From: Nitriliruptorales bacterium
GTDB lineage: Bacteria; Actinomycetota; Nitriliruptoria; Euzebyales; Egibacteraceae
DNA: 9,527 nucleotides
NCBI GenBank assembly: GCA_007133145.1
Contig: SLNF01000070.1
Coordinates: forward strand, 1-9,527
Direction of reading: 5' to 3'
Shown: positions 5,362 to 9,527 of the stretch, piece after piece
How positions within the stretch are numbered: the first letter of the stretch is position 1
Layout: each line of letters starts with the position of its first letter
The notes under the pieces: model-generated
What the model saw: the letters and a program-made list of their open reading frames with translations, nothing else
Told to the model about the DNA's origin: nothing
The model's database searches: none
Position numbers and translations under genes: made by a program

Positions 5362-6261
5362 CTAACGCAGGAACGCCGCCAACGACTGCGGCAGCGCGCG
5401 GCCGAGGGCCTGCAGGGTGGCCTGCAGCGCCATGTCCTGCATCTGCAGATCCATGACGGCCTCGGCGTAGTCGGCGTCCTCGACTTCGGCGAGTTCCTGT
5501 TGGATGACGAAGAGGCTGTCCTCGCTGCGCTGCAGGGCGGAGTCCACCCAGTTGGTGTTCGCGCCGATGCGCGCGAGCTCGCCGCCGAGGCGCTCCATCG
5601 ACGCGTCGAGTGCCGACAGCGTCGCGGACACCGCGTTCGTGTCGCCTGCGCGCAAGGCGCCCTCGAGGCCGGTGAGGACGGAGAAGACCGAGTCCTCCGC
5701 GTCGCCGAAGGCCTCGGCGGCGGTGGTGTTGATCCGCACCTTGTCGCTGTCGCCGACGCGTCGTGTGATCGCGTGCTCGGCATCGCCCCTCGTGGTGAAG
5801 GTCCAGTTGCCGTCGCCGTCGTCAGTCGCCTCGACGGCGGGGCCATCGGTGTAGCCGGCGAAGACGTGCTGTCCACGGACCTTCGTGTTCGCGATCCCGA
5901 CGAGCTCGGAGCGGATCGTCTCGATCTCCCGCGCGATGGCGTCCTTCTCGCCCTGGGCGCCGGGGTTGGCGCCCTGCACCGTGAGTTGACGGGCGCGTTG
6001 GAGGCGGTCCATCGCGCTTTGCAGCGCACCGTCGGTGGTGTTGAGCCAGGTCTTGGCGTCCTCGGCGTTGCGCTGCTCCTGCACCCTCGCCTCACGGCTC
6101 GCCCGCAGTGACAGCCCGCGGTTGGCCTTCGAGGGGTCCTCGGAGGGCTTGCGGATCTCCTTGCCGGTGGCGAGCTTGGACTGGGCGCGCTCGTACTCCG
6201 CCATGCGCGTCGACAGCCGCCGTACGGAGTTGGTGACGAGCATCTCGTTGGTGATGCGCAC
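5362..6261 (-). CDS. flgL: FlgL, flagellar hook-filament junction protein (HAP3)
   Basis: A 299-residue structural protein, exported by the flagellar apparatus, that joins the hook (through FlgK) to the filament. The N-terminal flagellin-like D0/D1 helices are clear at about 1-100 (MRITNEMLVTNSVRRL, SKLATGKEIRKPSEDP, TTDGALQSAMDRLQRARQL). The C-terminal helix covers about 255-299 (ADYAEAVMDLQMQDMALQA) and ends in the family signature SLAAFLR. The middle, about 135-185, is a smaller beta-rich domain with VRGQHVFAGYTDG. The length is normal for FlgL. The GTG start has GAGGAG 6 bases upstream, and the gene begins 16 bases after the flgK stop. Confidence 0.95.
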   Translation of the reverse strand: MRITNEMLVTNSVRRLSTRMAEYERAQSKLATGKEIRKPSEDPSKANRGLSLRASREARVQEQRNAEDAKTWLNTTDGALQSAMDRLQRARQLTVQGANPGAQGEKDAIAREIETIRSELVGIANTKVRGQHVFAGYTDGPAVEATDDGDGNWTFTTRGDAEHAITRRVGDSDKVRINTTAAEAFGDAEDSVFSVLTGLEGALRAGDTNAVSATLSALDASMERLGGELARIGANTNWVDSALQRSEDSLFVIQQELAEVEDADYAEAVMDLQMQDMALQATLQALGRALPQSLAAFLR

Positions 6262-6277
6262 GGCGGGCTCCTCGCTG

Positions 6278-7627
6278 TTAGCGGCCCACGAGGCCGGTGC
6301 GGTTGATGAGCACGTCCATGGCCTCGTCGATCGTCGTCATGACCCGTGAGGAGGCCTCGAGCGCCCGCTGGAACTGCACGAGCGAGACCATCTCCTCGTC
6401 GAGGCTCACCGAGTGAGCGCCCTGCCGGGCGCTCGTCGCCGCCGTGAAGAGCGCCTCGCTGGCGTCGGCCTCGCGCGTCGCGGCCGCGGTGGCGCGTCCG
6501 AGCTCGACGACGCTCGAGCGCCACTGGCTGGGCAGCGCGCCGTCGCGCAAGGCGGCCAGCGCCTCGGCGTTGCGCCCGTCGAGGGGGCCGCCGCCCTGAC
6601 CGGCGGCGACGTGTGAGGGGTCGGTGAGCGCGACGGTGAACGCCGCCGCGGTCTCGCCGTGCACGAGCTCCCCGCCGTCGGCGCCGGTGGCGTCGACGAC
6701 ACCGGCGCCGTGCGCGGCGTTGAGTGTGGCGGCCAGGTCCCTGGCGAAGTCGTCGAGTTCGCCTTGCCACCGAGCGAGGTCGCCCTCGTCGGCGAGGGCC
6801 TGCTGGAGCGCCCCCAGTTCACCGCCGAGGCCGACCTCACCGCCGTCGACCGTGACGGTCGTGCCGTCGGCGCCCAGGGCGAGTGTGGTGACACCGTCGT
6901 CGTCGACGACCGGCTGCCCGTCGATCGCGACGTCGACCATGCCGTAGCGGCTGGAGTCCTCGGCGGTGACGACCTCGAACGTCGCGCCGGTCAGGGAGGT
7001 GAGCTCGTCGAGAGCCAGGTCGCGGCGGTCGAGGAGGTCGTTGGGCGGGTCACCTCCGGCCGAGGCGCTGAAGATCGCCTTGTTGAGCCGGTCGACGTCG
7101 GCGATGAGCGCGTTGACGTCGCGGATCCCGTCGTCGAGCCGGGCTGCGGTGTCGGCGCGCAGCTGGGAGAGGCCGGCGTCGATGGCCTGGAAGCGTCCCG
7201 CGACCGCGCCGAGGCTCGAGAGGACCTGTTGGCGCGCGGCGGTGTCGCTGGGGTCGTTGGCGAGGTCCTCGAAGGCGTTCCAGACGCCCTCGAGCAGCCC
7301 GGTCAGGCCGGTCTCGGGCTCGGCGACGATGTCCTCGATGCGCTGGAGGAGTTCGGCCCTGGTGTCGGCGGCGGCGAAGCCCTGGCTGGTCGCGCGTACC
7401 CGCGTGTCGAGGAAGCCCTCGCGCATCCTGCTGATCTGGTCGATGTTCACCCCGGTGCCGAGCCGGCCGGCGGCCAACTGCAGCGTCGGCCGCGTCGAGA
7501 GGTCGACGCGCTGGCGCGTGTAGCCGGGCGTGTTGACGTTGCTCACGTTGTTCGACGCCGTCTCGATGCCGGCCTGGGCGGCGCGCACGCCGGAGAGCCC
7601 GGTGTGCAGGGCGAGGAAGTTGCTCAT
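6278..7627 (-). CDS. flgK: FlgK, flagellar hook-associated protein 1 (HAP1)
   Basis: A 449-residue structural protein that sits directly on the hook tip. The N-terminus carries the rod/hook-type motif (ALHTGLSGVRAAQAGIE, NNVSNVNTPGYTRQRV) at about 6-41. The C-terminal signature lies at about 407-449 (VSLDEEMVSLVQFQRALEAS, then VMTTIDEAMDVLINRTG). A coiled-coil-prone region follows the N-terminal motif, and the middle part is Gly/Asp-rich (DGTTVTVDGGEVGLGGELG). It is shorter than the roughly 550-residue enterobacterial FlgK, with the difference in the variable central domain. The ATG shares one base with the flgN stop (TGATG), and GAGGTG lies 7 bases upstream, so it is probably coupled to flgN. 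Confidence 0.96.
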   Translation of the reverse strand: MSNFLALHTGLSGVRAAQAGIETASNNVSNVNTPGYTRQRVDLSTRPTLQLAAGRLGTGVNIDQISRMREGFLDTRVRATSQGFAAADTRAELLQRIEDIVAEPETGLTGLLEGVWNAFEDLANDPSDTAARQQVLSSLGAVAGRFQAIDAGLSQLRADTAARLDDGIRDVNALIADVDRLNKAIFSASAGGDPPNDLLDRRDLALDELTSLTGATFEVVTAEDSSRYGMVDVAIDGQPVVDDDGVTTLALGADGTTVTVDGGEVGLGGELGALQQALADEGDLARWQGELDDFARDLAATLNAAHGAGVVDATGADGGELVHGETAAAFTVALTDPSHVAAGQGGGPLDGRNAEALAALRDGALPSQWRSSVVELGRATAAATREADASEALFTAATSARQGAHSVSLDEEMVSLVQFQRALEASSRVMTTIDEAMDVLINRTGLVGR

Positions 7628-8139
7628 CAGAGCACCTCGTCGAGTCGCAGCGCCGAGGTCGTCGTCGCGTCATGGCGCCCGCTCGCGGTGTAGGTGTGCC
7701 CCGCCGGTGGCCCGGCGAGCGCGTCGATGGTCTCCCGGACGTGGGTCAGCGAGGAGATCGCGAGCTTTCGGTTCTCCTGCGCGGTGGCCTCGATCTCCGA
7801 GGCGAGGGCCTGGAAGGCGTCGCGGTGGTCGCGGAACACCGCGCCGAAGGGCTCCGGCGCGCGTTCGGCGAGCTCGGCCAGCGTGAGCGCGTCGACGTGG
7901 ATGCTCCAGGCGCGCGCGACGGTCTCGAGCGCGCCGGCCCGGCGCACCTCGGCGCTGCGCAACGCGGTGACCATGCGCTCGACCTCATCGAGGGCGGGGG
8001 TGACGAAGCGGCGCTCGTCGGCGGCGAGGATGAGCTTGGCGGTGATGAGCTTGAAGAGCAGGTACTCCACGACATGACGCTCTGCCCAGAGGGTGTCGGC
8101 GAGCGTCTCGAGCTCACGATGGAGCGCATGCTGGCCCAT
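7627..8139 (-). CDS. flgN: FlgN-family export chaperone for FlgK/FlgL
   Basis: This 170-residue helical protein is the first gene of the flgN-flgK-flgL-fliW-csrA operon. FlgN proteins bind the C-terminal helices of FlgK and FlgL and deliver them to the flagellar export gate. The family pattern is visible as successive helices: LADTLWAERHVVEYLLFKL at about 13-31, then DERRFVTPALDEVERMV, AEVRRAGALETVARAW, TLAELAERAPE, and a late helix with ENRKLAISSLTHVRETIDAL. The last 30 residues are a flexible Gly/Ala/Thr tail. The ATG at 8137-8139 has no Shine-Dalgarno sequence; instead a sigma-28-type -10 element ends 7 bases before it, so the mRNA probably starts at or next to the ATG. Confidence 0.85.
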   Translation of the reverse strand: MGQHALHRELETLADTLWAERHVVEYLLFKLITAKLILAADERRFVTPALDEVERMVTALRSAEVRRAGALETVARAWSIHVDALTLAELAERAPEPFGAVFRDHRDAFQALASEIEATAQENRKLAISSLTHVRETIDALAGPPAGHTYTASGRHDATTTSALRLDEVL

Positions 8140-8146
8140 GTCCGGG

Positions 8147-8172
8147 TTGTCGGCAGCCCCACCCGTGCCTTA
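8147..8172 (-). promoter_or_regulatory. Sigma-28 (FliA/WhiG-type) promoter for the flgN operon
   Basis: On the minus strand TAAG (8169-8172) is followed after 14 bases by GCCGACAA (8147-8154). The family consensus is TAAA, a spacer of about 14-16, then GCCGATAA, so each element has one mismatch. The -10 ends 7 bases before the flgN ATG, which predicts transcription starting at or beside the start codon and a leaderless message. The cognate sigma factor is encoded at 2837-3736. Confidence 0.72.
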
Positions 8173-8196
8173 AGACGACCCGGCGCGCGTTAGGCT
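8170..8196 (+). promoter_or_regulatory. Possible housekeeping promoter for the ParA gene
   Basis: TAGGCT at 8191-8196 is an acceptable -10 element for a GC-rich actinobacterium, about 37 bases before the GTG start. The best -35 candidate, TTAAGA at 8170-8175, is weak and only 15 bases away. It overlaps the -35 of the flgN promoter on the other strand, so the two promoters may compete. Confidence 0.3.
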
Positions 8197-8232
8197 GCAC
8201 CATCGAGGCGGGTCGCGCAGAGGAGGTCGCCG

Positions 8233-9024
8233 GTGGCCGCCACGGTCTACGCCGTCGCCAACCAGAAGGGCGGCGTGGCGAAGACGACGACGACGATCGC
8301 GCTCGCGGCGGCCTTCGCCGAGCGCGGCCTCGCTGTGCTCGCCTGCGACCTCGACCCGCAGGCCTGCCTGACCTTCTCGCTGGGCTACGACCCCGACGAG
8401 CTCGAGCCGACGCTGCACGACGTCGTCACGGGGCAGGCGCGGCTGGCGCAGACGATCCTCCAGCACCCCGAGACGGATCTCGCGCCGGCTTCGATCGAGC
8501 TCGCCGGCAGCGAGGTCGCCCTGCTCTCGCGCACCGGTCGGGAGTACCTCCTGCGCTCAGAGCTCACCGACGTCGTCGACAGCTACGACGTCGTCCTCCT
8601 CGACTGCCCGCCCTCGCTCGGCGTGCTCACCGTCAACGGGCTCACCGCCGCCGATGCGGTGATCGTCCCCGTGCAGTGCGAGACGCTGTCGCACCGGGGC
8701 GTCGCACAACTCCTCGACACCATCGCCGACGTCCGGCGGCTGACCAATCCCGGGCTCGATGTCGCCGGGCTCGTCGCGACGATGTTCGACGGGCGCACGC
8801 GCCACGCCCGCGCGGTGCTCGCCGACGTCGAGCAGCGCTACGACCTCGAGGTCCTCGGCGCGCCGGTGCGCAGGAGCGTGCGCTTCGCCGAGGCGCCGCA
8901 CGAGGGGGTGTCGATCCTCTCCTACGACGACAGCGTCCCGGGTGCGGCGGCCTACCGCATCATCGCCGCTGAGCTCGTCGGCCTCGAGCCCGAGCCGTCC
9001 TGGCGCGAGCGGGCCGGCGTGTGA
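8233..9024 (+). CDS. ParA/Soj-family ATPase
   Basis: A 263-residue soluble P-loop ATPase of the ParA/MinD group. The deviant Walker A motif is at residues 12-19 (KGGVAKTT, with Ala where KGGVGKTT usually has Gly). Walker A' is DLDPQA at 39-44, and Walker B is VVLLDCPPSLG at 120-130. The segment VIVPVQCETLSHRGVAQLL and the C-terminal APVRRSVRFAEAPHEGVSIL are typical of Soj-like ParA. The GTG start has AGGAGG 6 bases upstream. No parB follows; instead the stop overlaps a small zinc-ribbon gene as GTGA. It is read away from the flagellar operon, and from memory a ParA-like gene also sits near rhlE in Mycobacterium (Rv3211-Rv3213c). It is therefore probably an orphan chromosomal ParA rather than a flagellar FlhG, though a positioning role cannot be excluded. 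Confidence 0.9.
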   Translation: MAATVYAVANQKGGVAKTTTTIALAAAFAERGLAVLACDLDPQACLTFSLGYDPDELEPTLHDVVTGQARLAQTILQHPETDLAPASIELAGSEVALLSRTGREYLLRSELTDVVDSYDVVLLDCPPSLGVLTVNGLTAADAVIVPVQCETLSHRGVAQLLDTIADVRRLTNPGLDVAGLVATMFDGRTRHARAVLADVEQRYDLEVLGAPVRRSVRFAEAPHEGVSILSYDDSVPGAAAYRIIAAELVGLEPEPSWRERAGV

Positions 9025-9305
9025 GCGGCTTCGACCGCATCGCCACCGGCGGGCGTCAGCGCGACGCCGCCCGCGAGGCGCTGTTCACCGATCCCGACGG
9101 TGGCCTCGCCCTGTCCTGCGAGCGCTGCGGCGCGCTCGTGGGTGCGGCATTGGCGACGTTGCTCCAGGCATTGCGCCCACCGGTGCTGGTCCTGCCGCGG
9201 CCAGGTCATCCGCTGTGGGGGCGCTGCCCCGCCTGCCGGCAGCGCGCCTGGCTCGGGGTGCGCTGCCGGCCTAGGGGAGGTGGGCGATCCTCAAGGGGCG
9301 GTTGA
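9021..9305 (+). CDS. Small zinc-ribbon-like protein, function unknown
   Basis: A 94-residue protein with two CxxC knuckles, Cys33/Cys36 (SCERCG) and Cys69/Cys72 (CPACRQRAWLGV), plus Cys82, which suggests a bound zinc. The segment between them is hydrophobic (ALVGAALATLLQAL, then PPVLVLPRPG). The GTG start overlaps the ParA stop by four bases, so the two are probably translated together. The last 12 residues are Gly/Arg/Ser-rich with poorer codon choice, and they lie over the end of the convergent gene on the minus strand; they look like stop-codon drift rather than a domain. The pattern resembles short actinobacterial hypothetical proteins with two CxxC pairs. No function is known to me. Confidence 0.75.
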   Translation: MSGFDRIATGGRQRDAAREALFTDPDGGLALSCERCGALVGAALATLLQALRPPVLVLPRPGHPLWGRCPACRQRAWLGVRCRPRGGGRSSRGG

Positions 9306-9527
9306 GCGCTGGCTTGCCCTCGCCGCGGGCCTCCTGCGAGGTCGGCACCCCGCCGGAGCCCGACGAGGCTGCGCCGTCGCCCGCCGCCTCGGAGGGCCCG
9401 CGTGCGCCGCTGCGCCTCCCGCCACCGTCGCTGCCACGACCCTGACCCTGGCTGCGCCCACGACCTCCGCGGTTGCCCCCGGGGGCGTTGGCCGCGCGGT
9501 CGCTGCGAGCGCGCTGGCCTCGGGATC
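9271..9527 (-). CDS. RG-rich C-terminal tail, probably of a DEAD-box RNA helicase (5' end outside window)
   Basis: The minus-strand frame enters at 9527 and ends at a TAG at 9271-9273, showing 84 residues and no start. The tail is Arg/Gly-rich and disordered (GGNRGGRGRSQGQGRGSDGG), followed by an Ala/Gly/Ser linker and the end NRPLRIAHLP. Such RGG tails are typical of bacterial RhlE/DeaD helicases, where they hold RNA. In Mycobacterium, from memory, rhlE (Rv3211) lies close to a ParA-like gene (Rv3213c), which supports the call. The catalytic core is not in view, so another RNA-binding protein is possible. The 3' end overlaps the zinc-ribbon gene by 35 bases. Confidence 0.6.
   Translation of the reverse strand, partial: SRGQRARSDRAANAPGGNRGGRGRSQGQGRGSDGGGRRSGARGPSEAAGDGAASSGSGGVPTSQEARGEGKPALNRPLRIAHLP

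Noticed and set aside
6659..7693. 344-codon plus-strand open frame opposite flgK
   Set aside because: Antisense shadow of flgK, with no motif, no Shine-Dalgarno sequence and low-complexity composition.

Overview
The window is very GC-rich, with G or C at nearly every third codon position. It carries part of a flagellar gene cluster next to housekeeping genes. A FliA/WhiG-type sigma factor, a FliW-CsrA pair, an RG-rich protein tail beside a ParA-type ATPase, and many GTG starts together suggest a motile actinobacterium, probably of a deep-branching, non-streptomycete lineage. The exact taxon cannot be read from the sequence.

Layout: (1) 1-809, plus strand: the 3' end of an unrecognised gene, overlapping by 4 bp a small two-helix membrane protein. 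(2) 810-1062: gap between converging genes, with one hairpin. (3) 1063-3736, minus strand: the FliA/WhiG sigma factor, then a protein made of a pseudo-receiver, a degenerate GGDEF and an HD-GYP domain (cyclic-di-GMP turnover). (4) 3737-4153: a divergent regulatory region with an unusually AT-rich patch, overlapping TAGTTA half-sites, a BldD-box-like sequence and a hairpin showing GGA in its loop. (5) 4154-4645, plus strand: a second FlgN-like protein, whose 3' end overlaps csrA tail to tail. (6) 4591-8139, minus strand: a compact operon flgN-flgK-flgL-fliW-csrA, headed by a sigma-28-type promoter placed so that the flgN message would be leaderless. (7) 8233-9305, plus strand: an orphan ParA ATPase overlapping a small zinc-ribbon protein. 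(8) 9271-9527, minus strand: the RG-rich C-terminus of a protein that is probably a DEAD-box RNA helicase of the RhlE type.

How the parts fit: FlgN should hold FlgK and FlgL, the hook-filament junction proteins, for export. FliW and CsrA form the partner switch that links flagellin export to translation. The sigma factor probably drives the flgN operon from the promoter at 8147-8172. The most interesting possibility is a small regulatory knot around 3880-4884. There, a second FlgN-like gene has a leader hairpin resembling a CsrA-binding site, and the gene lies antisense to the end of csrA itself. The sigma gene next to it has a possible BldD (cyclic-di-GMP receptor) site and sits beside a cyclic-di-GMP phosphodiesterase-like gene. 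The sites were read by eye and their regulatory roles are inferred.
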